NCBI GenBank assembly: GCA_030998225.1
Contig: JAPYXD010000697.1
Location: 124,001 to 188,000, forward strand
Source: Diplolepis rosae
Lineage: Eukaryota > Arthropoda > Insecta > Hymenoptera > Diplolepididae
DNA: 64,000 bases
Reading direction: 5' to 3'
Shown here: positions 41,501 through 53,820 of the stretch, piece by piece
Position numbering within the stretch: position 1 is the stretch's first letter
How the letters are laid out: each line of letters opens with the position of its first letter
Program-made: the position numbers and the translations under genes
Notes under the pieces: generated by a model
Told to the model about the DNA's origin: nothing
Databases searched by the model: none
Seen by the model: only the letters and a program-made list of their open reading frames with translations

Positions 41501-42925
41501 TAATACTCCCCTACTTCAAATTGAATGTATAAAACTACCACTTGTACTTTAACATTTTCTTGAAATGGTTTTTTTAAATTTAATTCTGAGTGATGGAACA
41601 TACGTATATAAGCAATCCTGAAAGTGCTTATTAAAGTATATGTGTCTCACAGTGTTTCACATATTGTCTTTTTCATCTTCATTACACTGCAATTGAATAG
41701 AAGAATTCGATCTTATCGCAATCGTTTGAAGCATTTTAAGCGGAACTAGGACGATTGCAATTATTCGGTTTCAACAATTTTTTGAATAGTATTCATGGTA
41801 CCTGTCAGAACTCTGGAGCTTTTATGATACTAATATTTTCGAAAATGTCAAAATCCATTGAAAAAAGTTACTCCTTATTCATGACTTCGGATAATACTTC
41901 CCTACTGCAAATTGAATATCTAAAACTACCACTTGTACTTTCACATTTCCTTGAAATGGGTTTTTTAATTTCATTTTGAGTGATGGAACATACGTATTTA
42001 AGCAATAATGAAAGTGCTTCTTAATGTATATGTGTCTAACACAGTTTCACATATACTCTTTTTCATCTTCATTAAACTGCAAATGAAAAGAAGAATTTGA
42101 TTTTATCTCAATCGTTTGAAGCCTTTTTAGCGAAACTAGGACCATTTTTATTATTCGGTTTCAATAATTTTTTGAATAGTATTCATGATACCTGTCAGAA
42201 GTTTGGAGCATTATTGATACAAGCGTTTTCGAAAATGTCAAAATCTATTGAAAAAAGTTACTCTTTATTCATGACTTCGGATAATACTCCCCTACTTCAA
42301 ATTGAATGTCTAAAACTACCACATGTACTTTCACATTTTCTGGAAATGGGTTTTTTAAATTTAATTCTGAGTGATGGAACATACGTATATAAGCAATCCT
42401 GAAAGCGCTTATTAAAGTATATGTGTCTCACAGTGTTTCACATATTGTCTTTTTCGTCTTCATTAAACTGCAAATGAAAAGAAGAATTCGATCTTATCTC
42501 AATCGTATGAAGCATTTTAAGCGAAATTAGGACGATTGCAATTATTCGGTTTCAATTATTTTTTTAATAGTATTCATGGTACCTGTCAGAACTCTGGAGC
42601 TTTTATGATACTAATATTTTCGAAAATGTCAAAATCCATTGAAAAAAGTTACTCTTTATTCATGACTTCGGATAATACTTCCCTACTGCAAATTGAATAT
42701 CTAAAACTACCACTTGTACTTTCACATTTCCTTGAAATGGGTTTTTTAATTTCATTTTGAGTGATGGAACATACGTATTTAAGAAATAATGAAAGTGCTT
42801 ATTAATGTATATGTGTCTAACACAGTTTCACATATACTCTTTTTCATCTTCATTAAACTGCAAATGAAAAGAATAATTTGATTTTATCTCAATCGCTTGA
42901 AGCATTTTAAGCGAAAGTATGACGA
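35509..42925 (+). repeat. 19-unit higher-order repeat, copy 2 (~7.4 kb)
   Basis: Unit starts: 35509, 35900, 36290, 36681, 37071, 37462, 37852, 38243, 38633, 39024, 39414, 39805, 40193, 40584, 40974, 41365, 41755, 42145 and 42536. It repeats the diagnostic variants of copy 1, for example GCATTTACTCGAAAC just before 39805, ATTATTAAGTTTC in 40193 and the G-G pair 40584/40974. Some units differ more than expected between copies. Unit 36681 has GATAATACTTCCC where its partner 29266 has GCATAGTACTTCTC, and it also has GAGAATGCC in the conserved block. This points to local gene conversion after duplication. Confidence 0.82.
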
Positions 42926-45269
42926 TTGCAATTATTCGGTTTCAACAATTTTTTGAATACTATTCATGGTACCTGTCAGAACTCTGGAGCTTTTATGATA
43001 CTAACATTTTCGAAAATGTCAAAATCTATTGAAAAATGTTACTCTTTATTCATGACTTCGGATAATACTCCCCTACTTCAAATTGAATGTCTAAAACTAC
43101 CACATGTACTTTAACATTTTCTGGAAATGGGTTTTTTAAATTTAATTCTGAGTGATGGAACATACGTATATAAGCAATCCTGAAAGCGCTTATTAAAGTA
43201 TATGTGTCTCACAGTGTTTCACATATTGTCTTTTTCGTCTTCATTAAACTGCAAATGAAAAGAAGAATTCGATCTTATCTCAATCGTATGAAGCATTTTA
43301 AGCGAAATTAGGACGATTGCATTTATTCGGTTTCAACAATTTTATGAATAGTATTCATGGTAGCTGCCAGAACTCTGGAGCTTTTATGATACTAATATTT
43401 TCGAAAATGTCAAAATCCATTGAAAAAAGTTACTCTTTATTCATGACTTCGGATAATACTTCCCTACTGCAAATTGAATGTCTAAAACTACCACTTGTAC
43501 TTTCACATTTTCTTGAAATGGGTTTTTTTAATTTTATTCTGAGTGATGGAACATACGTATTTAAGCAATAATGAAAGTCCTTATTAATGTATATGTGTCT
43601 AACACAGTTTCACACATACTCTCTATCATCTTCATTAAACTGCAAATGAAAAGAAGAATTTGATTTTATCTCAATCGTTTGAAGCCTTTTTAGCGAAACT
43701 AGGACCATTTTTATTATTCGGTTTCAATAATTTTTTGAATAGTATTCATGATACCTGTCAGAAGTTTGGAGCATTAGTGATACAAGCGTTTTCGAAAATT
43801 TCAAAATCTATTGAAAAAAGTTACTCTTTATTCATGGCTTCGGATAATACTCCCCTACTTCAAATTGAATGTCTAAAACTACCACTTGTACTTTAATATT
43901 TTCTTGAAATGGTTTTTTCAAATTTAATTCTGAGTGATGGAACATACATATATAAGCAATCCTGAAAGTGCTTATTAAAGTATATGTGTCTCACAGTGTT
44001 TCACCTATTGTCTTTTTCATCTTCATTACACTGCAATTGAATAGAAGAATTCGATCTTATCGCAATCGTTTGAAGCATTTTAAGCGGAACTAGGACGATT
44101 GCAATTATTCGGTTTCAACAATTTTATGAATAGTATTCATGGTAGCTGTAAGAACTCTGGAGCTTTTATGATACTATCATTTTCGAAAATGTCAAAATCT
44201 ATTGCAAAAAGTTACTCCTTATTTATGACATCGCATAGTACTTCTCTACTTAAAATTGAATGTCTAAACAACCACTTGTACTTTCACATTTCCTTGAAAT
44301 GGGTTTTTTAATTTCATTTTGAGTGATGGAACATACGTATTTAAGCAATAATGAAAGTCCTTATTAATGTATATGTGTCTAACACAGTTTCACATATACT
44401 CTTTATCATCTTCGTTAAACTGCAGATGAAAAGCAGAATTTGATTTTATCTCAATCGTTTGAAGCCTTTTTAGCGAAACTAGGACCATTTTTATTATTCG
44501 GTTTCAATAATTTTTTGAATAGTATTCATGATACCTGTCAGAAGTTTGGAGCATTAGTGATACAAGCGTTTTCGAAAATTTCAAAATCTATTGAAAAATG
44601 TTACTCTTTATTCATGACTTCGGATAATACTCCCCTACTTCAAATTGAATGTCTAAAACTACCACTTGTACTTTAATATTTTCTTGAAATGGTTTTTTCA
44701 AATTTAATTCTGAGTGATGGAACATACATATATAAGCAATCCTGAAAGTGCTTATTAAAGTATATGTGTCTCACAGTGTTTCACATATTGTCTTTTTCAT
44801 CTTCATTACACTGCAATTGAATAGAAGAATTCGATCTTATCGCAATCGTTTGAAGCATTTTAAGCGAAACTAGGACCATTTTTATTATTCGGTTTCAATA
44901 ATTTTTTGAATAGTATTCATGATACCTGTCAGAAGTTTGGAGCATTAGTGATACAAGCGTTTTCGAAAATGTCAAAATCTATTGAAAAATGTTACTCTTT
45001 ATTCATGACTTCGGATAATACTCCCCTACTTCAAATTGAATGTCTAAAACTACCACATGTACTTTAACATTTTCTGGAAATGGGTTTTTTAAATTTAATT
45101 CTGAGTGATGGAACATACGTATATAAGCAATCCTGAAAGCGCTTATTAAAGTATATGTGTCTCACAGTGTTTCACATATTGTCTTTTTCGTCTTCATTAA
45201 ACTGCAAATGAAAAGAAGAATTCGATCTTATCTCAATCGTATGAAGCATTTTAAGCGAAATTAGGACGA
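42926..45269 (+). repeat. Mixed-register segment (G-G then D-D)
   Basis: Unit starts: 42926, 43317, 43708, 44099, 44488 and 44879. With the preceding unit 42536 there are three G heads in a row (42536, 42926, 43317), and later two D heads in a row (44488, 44879). Unit 42926 has the variant TTTTTTGAATACTATTC together with GAAAGTATGACG just upstream, a combination seen again at 53028, 55140 and 61530. Unit 44488 belongs to the GAAAATTTC / GAAAAATGTTACTC / TTTAATATTTTC subtype that also occurs at 31997, 39414, 47174, 51856, 52637 and 56082. Confidence 0.82.
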
Positions 45270-45409
45270 TTGCATTTATTCGGTTTCAACAATTTTATGA
45301 ATAGTATTCATGGTAGCTGTCAGAACTCTGGAGCTTTTATGATACTAATATTTTCGAAAATGTCAAAATCCATTGAAAAAAGTTACTCCTTATTCATGAC
45401 TTCCGATGA

Positions 45410-45489
45410 TACTTCCCTACTGCAAATTGAATATCTAAAACTACCACTTGTACTTCTCTACTTAAAATTGAATGTCTAAACAACCACTT
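45410..45489 (+). repeat. 40-bp out-of-register direct duplication inside a monomer
   Basis: In the unit starting at 45270 the sequence runs CTACCACTTGTACTT and then returns to TCTCTACTTAAAATTG, which normally lies 40 bp upstream in the other G subtype, before passing CAACCACTTGTACTTTC a second time. The unit is 40 bp longer than its neighbours up to the same landmark (382 against 342 bp). The word GTACTT occurs at both positions 40 bp apart in the donor type, so pairing at GTACTT explains the junction exactly. The two halves differ in subtype, so this was an exchange between different monomers, not simple slippage within one. Confidence 0.85.
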
Positions 45490-45879
45490 GTACTTTCACA
45501 TTTCCTTGAAAAGGGTTTTTTAATTTCATTTTGAGTGATGGAACATACGTATTTAAGCAATAATGAAAGTCCTTATTAATGTATATGTGTCTAACACAGT
45601 TTCACATATACTCTTTATCATCTTCGTTAAACTGCAGATGAAAAGAAGAAATTGATTTTATCTCAATCGTTTGAAGCCTTTTTAGCGAAACTAGGACCAT
45701 TTTTATTATTCGGTTTCAATAATTTTTTGAATAGTATTCATGATACCTGTCAGAAGTTTGGAGCATTAGTGATACAAGCGTTTTCGAAAATGTCAAAATC
45801 TATTGAAAAAAGTTACTCTTTATTCATGACTTCGGATAATACTCCCCTACTTCAAATTGAATGTATAAAACTAACACTT

Positions 45880-45891
45880 GTACTTGTATAT
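45880..45891 (+). other. 86-bp deletion junction in unit 45700
   Basis: ACACTTGTACTT (ending at 45885) is joined directly to GTATATGTGTCTCAC (from 45886). The normal intervening stretch with TAACATTTTCTTG, GAGTGATGGAACATACG and GTGCTTATTAAA is missing. Comparing distances to the next unit with normal units gives a loss of 86 bp. The right breakpoint is the first base of the left arm of the inverted repeat. Confidence 0.88.
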
Positions 45892-48800
45892 GTGTCTCAC
45901 AGTGTTTCACCTATTGTCTTTTTCATCTTCATTACACTGCAATTGAATCGAAGAATTCGATCTTATCGCAATCGTTTGAAGCATTTTAAGCGAAACTAGG
46001 ACCATCTTTATTATTCTGTTTCAACAATTTTATGAATAGTATTCATGGTAGCTGTAAGAACTCTGGAGCTTTTATGATACTAACATTTTCGAAAATGTCA
46101 AAATCTATTGAAAAAAGTTACTCCTTATTTATGACATCGCATAGTACTTCTCTACTTAAAATTGAATGTCTAAACAACCACTTGTACTTTCACATTTCCT
46201 TGAAATGGGTTTTTTAATTTCATTTTGAGTGATGGAACATACGTATTTAAGCAATAATGAAAGTCCTTATTAATGTATATGTGTCTAACACAGTTTCACA
46301 TATACTCTTTTTCAGCATCATTAAACTGCAATTGTAAAGAAGACTTTGATTTTATCTCAATCGTTTGAAGCCTTTTTAGCGAAACTAGGACCATTGGAAT
46401 TATTCGGTTTCAATAATTTTTTTAATTGTATTCATGATACCTGTCAGAAGTTTGGAGCATTAGTGATACAAGCGTTTTCGAAAATGTCAAAATCTATTGA
46501 AAAAAGTTACTCTTTATTCATGACTTCGGATAATACTCCCCTACTTCAAATTGAATGTCTAAAACTACCACATGTACTTTCACATTTTCTGGAAATGGGT
46601 TTTTTAAATTTAATTCTGCGTGATGGAACATACGTATATAAGCAATCCTGAAAGCGCTTATTAAAGTATATGTGTCTCACAGTGTTTCACATATTGTCTT
46701 TTTCATCTTCATTACACTGCAATTGAATAGAAGAATTCGATCTTATCGCAATCGTTTGAAGCATTTTAAGCGGAACTAGGACGATTGCAATTATTCGGTT
46801 TCAACAATTTTATGAATAGTATTCATGGTAGCTGTCAGAACTCTGGAGCTTTTATGATACTAACATTTTCGAAAATGTCAAAATCTATTGAAAAAAGTTA
46901 CTCCTTATTTATGACATCGCATAGTACTTCTCTACTTAAAATTGAATGTCTAAACAACCACTTGTACTTTCACATTTCCTTGAAATGGGTTTTTTAATTT
47001 CATTTTGAGTGATGGAACATACGTATTTAAGCAATAATGAAAGTCCTTATTAATGTATATGTGTCTAACACAGTTTCACATATACTCTTTATCATCTTCG
47101 TTAAACTGCAGATGAAAAGCAGAATTTGATTTTATCTCAATCGTTTGAAGCCTTTTTAGCGAAACTAGGACCATTTTTATTATTCGGTTTCAATAATTTT
47201 TTGAATAGTATTCATGATACCTGTCAGAAGTTTGGAGCATTAGTGATACAAGCGTTTTCGAAAATTTCAAAATCTATTGAAAAATGTTACTCTTTATTCA
47301 TGACTTCGGATAATACTCCCCTACTTCAAATTGAATGTCTAAAACTACCACTTGTACTTTAATATTTTCTTGAAATGGTTTTTTCAAATTTAATTCTGAG
47401 TGATGGAACATACATATATAAGCAATCCTGAAAGTGCTTATTAAAGTATATGTGTCTCACAGTGTTTCACATATTGTCTTTTTCATCTTCATTACACTGC
47501 AATTGAATAGAAGAATTCGATCTTATCGCAATCGTTTGAAGCATTTTAAGCGAAACTAGGACCATCTTTATTATTCGGTTTCAACAATTTTATGAATAGT
47601 ATTCATGGTACCTGTCAGAACTCTGGAGCTTTTATGATACTACTATTTTCGAAAATGTCAAAATCTATTGAAAAAAGTTACTCCTTATTTATGACATCGC
47701 ATAGTACTTCTCTATTTAAAATTGAATGTCTAAACAACCACTTGTACTTTCACATTTCCTTGAAATGGGTTTTTTAATTTCATTTTGAGTGATGGAACAT
47801 ACGTATTTAAGCAATAATGAAAGTGCTTATTAATGTATATGTGTCTTACACAGTTTCACATATACGCTTTTTCAGCATCATTAAACTGCAATTGAAATGA
47901 AGAATTTGATTTTATCTCAATCGTTTGAAGCCTGTTTAGCGAAACTAGGACCATTGGAATTATTAAGTTTCAATAATTTTTTGAATAGTATTCATAATAC
48001 CTGTCAGAAGTTTGGAGCATTAGTGATAAAAGCGTTTTCGAAAATGTCAAAATCCATTGAAAAAAGTTACTCTTTATTCATGACTTCGGATAATACTCCC
48101 CTACTTCAAATTGAATGTCTAAAACTACCACATGTACTTTCACATTTTCTGGAAATGGGTTTTTTAAATTTAATTCTGAGTGATGGAACATACGTATATA
48201 AGCAATCCTGAAAGCGCTTATTAAAGTATATGTGTCTCACAGTGTTTCACATATTGTCTTTTTCGTCTTCATTAAACTGCAAATGAAAAGAAGAATTCGA
48301 TCTTATCTCAATCGTATGAAGCATTTTAAGCGAAATTAGGACGATTGCATTTATTCGGTTTCAATTATTTTTTTAATAGTATTCATGGTACCTGTCAGAA
48401 CTCTGGAGCTTTTATGATACTAATATTTTCGAAAATGTCAAAATCCATTGAAAAAAGTTACTCTTTATTCATGACTTCGGATGATACTTCCCTACTGCAA
48501 ATTGAATATCTAAAACTACCACTTGTACTTTCACATTTCCTTGAAATGGGTTTTTTAATTTCATTTTGAGTGATGGAACATACGTATTTAAGCAATAATG
48601 AAAGTCCTTATTAACGTATATGTGTCTAACACAGTTTCACATATACTCTTTATCATCTTCATTAAACTGCAGATGAAAAGAAGAATTTGATTTTATCTCA
48701 ATCGTTTGAAGCCTTTTTAGCGAAACTAGGACCATTTTTATTATTCGGTTTCAATAATTTTTTGAATAGTATTCATGATACCTGTCAGAAGTTTGGAGCA

Positions 48801-50295
48801 TTAGTGATACAAGCGATTTTCGAAAATTTCAAAATCTATTGAAAAAAGTTACTCTTTATTCATGACTTCGGATAATACTCCCCTACTTCAAATTGAATGT
48901 ATAAAACTACCACTTGTACTTTAACATTTTCTTGAAATGGTTTTTTTAAATTTAATTCTGAGTGATGGAACATACGTATATAAGCAATCCTGAAAGTGCT
49001 TATTAAAGTATATGTGTCTTACAGTGTTTCACCTATTGTCTTTTTCATCTTCATTACACTGCAATTGAATCGAAGAATTCGATCTTATCGCAATCGTTTG
49101 AAGCATTTTAAGCGTAACTAGGACGATTGCAATTATTCGGTTTCAACAATTTTATGAATAGTATTCATGGTACCTGTCAGAACTCTGGAGCTTTTATGAT
49201 ACTAACATTTTCGAAAATGTCAAAATCTATTGAAAAAAGTTACTCCTTATTTATGACATCGCATAGTACTTCTCTACTTAAAATTGGATGTCTCAACAAC
49301 CACTTGTACTTTCACATTTCCTTGAAAAGGGTTTTTTAATTTCATTTTGAGTGATGGAACATACGTATTTAAGCAATAATGAAAGTCCTTATTAATGTAT
49401 ATGTGTCTAACACAGTTTCACATATACTCTTTATCATCTTCGTTAAACTGCAGATGAAAAGAAGAAATTGATTTTATCTCAATCGTTTGAAGCCTTTTTA
49501 GCGAAACTAGGACCATTTGTATTATTCGGTTTCAATAATTTTTTGAATAGTATTCATGATACCTGTCAGAAGTTTGGAGCATTAGTGATACAAGCGTTTT
49601 CGAAAATTTCAAAATCTATTGAAAAAAGTTACTCTTTATTCATGACTTCGGATAATACTCCCCTACTTCAAATTGAATGTATAAAACTAACACTTGTACT
49701 TTAACATTTTCTTGAAATGGTTTTTTTAAATTTAATTCTGAGTGATGGAACATACATATATAAGCAATCCTGAAAGTGCTTATTAAAGTATATGTGTCTC
49801 ACAGTGTTTCACATATTGTCTTTTTCATCTTCATTACACTGCAATTGAATAGAAGAATTCGATCTTATCGCAATCGTTTGAAGCATTTTAAGCGAAACTA
49901 GGACCATCTTTATTATTCGGTTTCAACAATTTTATGAATAGTATTCATGGTACCTGTCAGAACTCTGGAGCTTTTATGATACTAACATTTTCGAAAATGT
50001 CAAAATCTATTGAAAAAAGTTACTCCTTATTTATGACATCGCATAGTACTTCTCTACTTAAAATTGAATGTCTAAACAACCACTTGTACTTTCACATTTC
50101 CTTGAAATGGGTTTTTTAATTTCATTTTGAGTGATGGAACATACGTATTTAAGCAATAATGAAAGTCCTTATTAATGTATATGTGTCTAACACAGTTTCA
50201 CATATACTCTTTTTCAGCATCATTAAACTGCAATTGTAAAGAAGAATTTGATTTTATCTCAATCGTTTGAAGCCTTTTTAGCGAAACTAGGACCA

Positions 50296-51075
50296 TTGGA
50301 ATTATTCGGTTTCAATAATTTTTTTAATTGTATTCATGATACCTGTCAGAAGTTTGGAGCATTAGTGATACAAGCGTTTTCGAAAATGTCAAAATCTATT
50401 GAAAAAAGTTACTCTTTATTCATGACTTCGGATAATACTCCCCTACTTCAAATTGAATGTCTAAAACTACCACATGTACTTTCACATTTTCTGGAAATGG
50501 GTTTTTTAAATTTAATTCTGAGTGATGGAACATACGTATATAAGCAATCCTGAAAGCGCTTATTAAAGTATATGTGTCTCACAGTGTTTCACATATTGTC
50601 TTTTTCATCTTCATTACACTGCAATTGAATAGAAGAATTCGATCTTATCGCAATCCTTTGAAGCATTTTAAGCGGAACTAGGACGATTGCAATTATTCGG
50701 TTTCAACAATTTTATGAATAGTATTCATGGTACCTGTCAGAACTCTGGAGCTTTTATGATACTAACATTTTCGAAAATGTCAAAATCTATTGAAAAAAGT
50801 TACTCCTTATTTATGACATCGCATAGTACTTCTCTACTTAAAATTGAATGTCTAAACAACCACTTGTACTTTCACATTTCCTTGAAATGGGTTTTTTAAT
50901 TTCATTTTGAGTGATGGAACATACGTATTTAAGCAATAATGAAAGTGCTTATTAATGTATATGTGTCTAACACAGTTTCACATATACTCTTTTTCAGCAT
51001 CATTAAACTGCAATTGTAAAGAAGACTTTGATTTTATCTCAATCGTTTGAAGCCTTTTTAGCGAAACTAGGACCA
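50296..51075 (+). repeat. Locally duplicated dimer, copy 1 (780 bp)
   Basis: Units 50296 (D) and 50687 (G). The pair is repeated immediately at 51076 and 51467. Both copies carry CGCAATCCTTTGAAGC in place of the usual CGCAATCGTTTGAAGC (near 50654 and 51434) and are preceded by CAATTGTAAAGAAG, a variant otherwise seen only near 46331. The spacing is exactly 780 bp. Confidence 0.87.
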
Positions 51076-51855
51076 TTGGAATTATTCGGTTTCAATAATT
51101 TTTTTAATTGTATTCATGATACCTGTCAGAAGTTTGGAGCATTAGTGATACAAGCGTTTTCGAAAATGTCAAAATCTATTGAAAAAAGTTACTCTTTATT
51201 CATGACTTCGGATAATACTCCCCTACTTCAAATTGAATGTCTAAAACTACCACATGTACTTTCACATTTTCTGGAAATGGGTTTTTTAAATTTAATTCTG
51301 AGTGATGGAACATACGTATATAAGCAATCCTGAAAGCGCTTATTAAAGTATATGTGTCTCACAGTGTTTCACATATTGTCTTTTTCATCTTCATTACACT
51401 GCAATTGAATAGAAGAATTCGATCTTATCGCAATCCTTTGAAGCATTTTAAGCGGAACTAGGACGATTGCAATTATTCGGTTTCAACAATTTTATGAATA
51501 GTATTCATGGTACCTGTCAGAACTCTGGAGCTTTTATGATACTAACATTTTCGAAAATGTCAAAATCTATTGAAAAAAGTTACTCCTTATTTATGACATC
51601 GCATAGTACTTCTCTACTTAAAATTGAATGTCTAAACAACCACTTGTACTTTCACATTTCCTTGAAATGGGTTTTTTAATTTCATTTTGAGTGATGGAAC
51701 ATACGTATTTAAGCAATAATGAAAGTCCTTATTAATGTATATGTGTCTAACACAGTTTCACATATACTCTTTATCATCTTCGTTAAACTGCAGATGAAAT
51801 GAAGAATTTGATTTTATCTCAATCGTTTGAAGCCTTTTTAGCGAAACTAGGACCA
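51076..51855 (+). repeat. Locally duplicated dimer, copy 2 (780 bp)
   Basis: Units 51076 (D) and 51467 (G), nearly identical to the preceding dimer. The lead-in reads GAAGACTTTGATT, as near 46341, while the first copy has GAAGAATTTGATT. The pair also matches units 46394 and 46785 at a displacement of 4682 bp, the same 12-unit spacing as the large block further left. Confidence 0.86.
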
Positions 51856-53027
51856 TTTTTATTATTCGGTTTCAATAATTTTTTGAATAGTATTCATGAT
51901 ACCTGTCAGAAGTTTGGAGCATTAGTGATACAAGCGTTTTCGAAAATTTCAAAATCTATTGAAAAATGTTACTCTTTATTCATGACTTCGGATAATACTC
52001 CCCTACTTCAAATTGAATGTCTAAAACTACCACTTGTACTTTAATATTTTCTTGAAATGGTTTTTTCAAATTTAATTCTGAGTGATGGAACATACATATA
52101 TAAGCAATCCTGAAAGTGCTTATTAAAGTATATGTGTCTCACAGTGTTTCACCTATTGTCTTTTTCATCTTCATTACACTGCAATTGAATAGAAGAATTC
52201 GATCTTATCGCAATCGTTTGAAGCATTATAAGTGGAACTAGGACGATTGCAATTATTCGGTTTCAACAATTTTATGAATAGTATTCATGGTAGCTGTCAG
52301 AACTCTGGAGCTTTTATGATACTAACATTTTCGAAAATGTCAAAATCTATTGAAAAAAGTTACTCCTTATTTATGACATCGCATAGTACTTCTCTACTTA
52401 AAATTGAATGTCTAAACAACCACTTGTACTTTAACATTTTCTTGAAATGGTTTTTTTAAATTTAATTTTGAGTGATGGAACATACGTATTTAAGCAATAA
52501 TGAAAGTCCTTATTAATGTATATGTGTCTAACACAGTTTCACATATACTCTTTATCATCTTCGTTAAACTGCAGATGAAAAGCAGAATTTGATTTTATCT
52601 CAATCGTTTGAAGCCTTTTTAGCGAAACTAGGACCATTTTTATTATTCGGTTTCAATAATTTTTTGAATAGTATTCATGATACCTGTCAGAAGTTTGGAG
52701 CATTAGTGATACAAGCGTTTTCGAAAATTTCAAAATCTATTGAAAAATGTTACTCTTTATTCATGACTTCGGATAATACTCCCCTACTTCAAATTGAATG
52801 TCTAAAACTACCACTTGTACTTTAATATTTTCTTGAAATGGTTTTTTCAAATTTAATTCTGAGTGATGGAACATACATATATAAGCAATCCTGAAAGTGC
52901 TTATTAAAGTATATGTGTCTCACAGTGTTTCACATATTGTCTTTTTCATCTTCATTACACTGCAATTGAATAGAAGAATTCGATCTTATCTTAATCGTTT
53001 GAAGCATTTTAAGCGAAAGTATGACGA
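51856..53027 (+). repeat. Three units linking the dimer pair to the 2.1-kb repeats
   Basis: Unit starts: 51856 (D), 52247 (G) and 52637 (D). Both D units are of the GAAAATTTC / GAAAAATGTTACTC subtype. Unit 52247 has a G head and middle but a tail start of D type (TTTAACATTTTCTTGAAATGG), so it is a recombinant. No other feature is seen. Confidence 0.82.
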
Positions 53028-53194
53028 TTGCAATTATTCGGTTTCAACAATTTTTTGAATACTATTCATGGTACCTGTCAGAACTCTGGAGCTTTTATGA
53101 TACTAACATTTTCGAAAATGACAAAATCTATTGAAAAAAGTTACTCCTTATTTATGACATCGCATAGTACTTTTCTGCTTAAAATTGAATGTCT

Positions 53195-53214
53195 AAACAA
53201 CCACGATTTTATCT
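53195..53214 (+). other. ~166-bp deletion junction in unit 53028
   Basis: CTAAACAACCAC (ending 53204) is joined to GATTTTATCTCAATCG (from 53205). In a normal unit these are separated by about 166 bp carrying GTACTTTCACATTTCC, the inverted repeat and ACTGCAAATG. No shared bases are evident at the junction. The identical junction is present at 55316/55317. Confidence 0.88.
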
Positions 53215-53791
53215 CAATCGTTTGAAGCCTGTTTAGCGAAACTAGGACCATTGGAATTATTAAGTTTCAATAATTTTTTGAATAGTATTCATAATACCTG
53301 TCAGAAGTTTGGAGCATTAGTGATAGAAGCGTTTTCGAAAATGTCAAAATCTATTGAAAAATGTTACTCTTTATTCATGACTTCGGATAATACTCCCCTA
53401 CTTCAAATTGAATGTCTAAAACTAACACTTGCACTTTCACATTTCCTTGAAATGGGTTTTTTAATTTCATTTTGAGTGATGGAACATACGTATATAAGCA
53501 ATCCTGAAAGTGCTTATTAAAGTATATGTGTCTCACAGTGTTTCACATATTGTCTTTTTCATCTTCATTACACTGCAATTGAATAGAAGAATTCGATCTT
53601 ATCGCAATCGTTTGAAGCATTTTAAGCGGAACTAGGACGATTGCAATTATTCGGTTTCAACAATTTTATGAATAGTATTCATGGTACCTGTCAGAACTCT
53701 GGAGCTTTTATGATACTAACATTTTCGAAAATGTCAAAATCTATTGAAAAAAGTTACTCCTTATTTATGACATCGCATAGTACTTCTCTAC

Positions 53792-53820
53792 TTAAAATTT
53801 CATGTATACATACATACGTA
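53792..53820 (+). other. 61-bp net deletion with ~12-bp filler in unit 53641
   Basis: CTTAAAATT (ending 53799) is followed by about 12 bases, TCATGTATACAT, that do not match the normal unit, and then by ACATACGTATTTAAGC of the tail. The unit is 61 bp shorter than normal up to the next landmark (280 against 341 bp). Filler at a junction is typical of end joining. The same junction and filler occur at about 55913-55924. Confidence 0.83.

Larger units (their letters stand above)
45270..50295 (+). repeat. Monomer domain with internal rearrangements; partial third 19-mer echo
   Basis: Unit starts: 45270, 45700, 46006, 46394, 46785, 47174, 47566, 47954, 48345, 48735, 49127, 49516 and 49908. Unit 45270 carries a 40-bp internal duplication, and unit 45700 an 86-bp deletion (separate entries). 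Units 47174-48345 repeat the order seen at 39414-40584 and 31997-33167, including ATTATTAAGTTTC in unit 47954, at a displacement of 7760-7761 bp. This is a partial third copy of part of the 19-unit block. Unit 48735 has one extra base in GCGATTTTCG, which breaks the usual spacing. Confidence 0.83.

Noticed and set aside
53792..53820. Transposon insertion footprint at the filler sequence
   Set aside because: The 12-bp filler has no flanking target-site duplication. A net deletion with filler fits end joining better.
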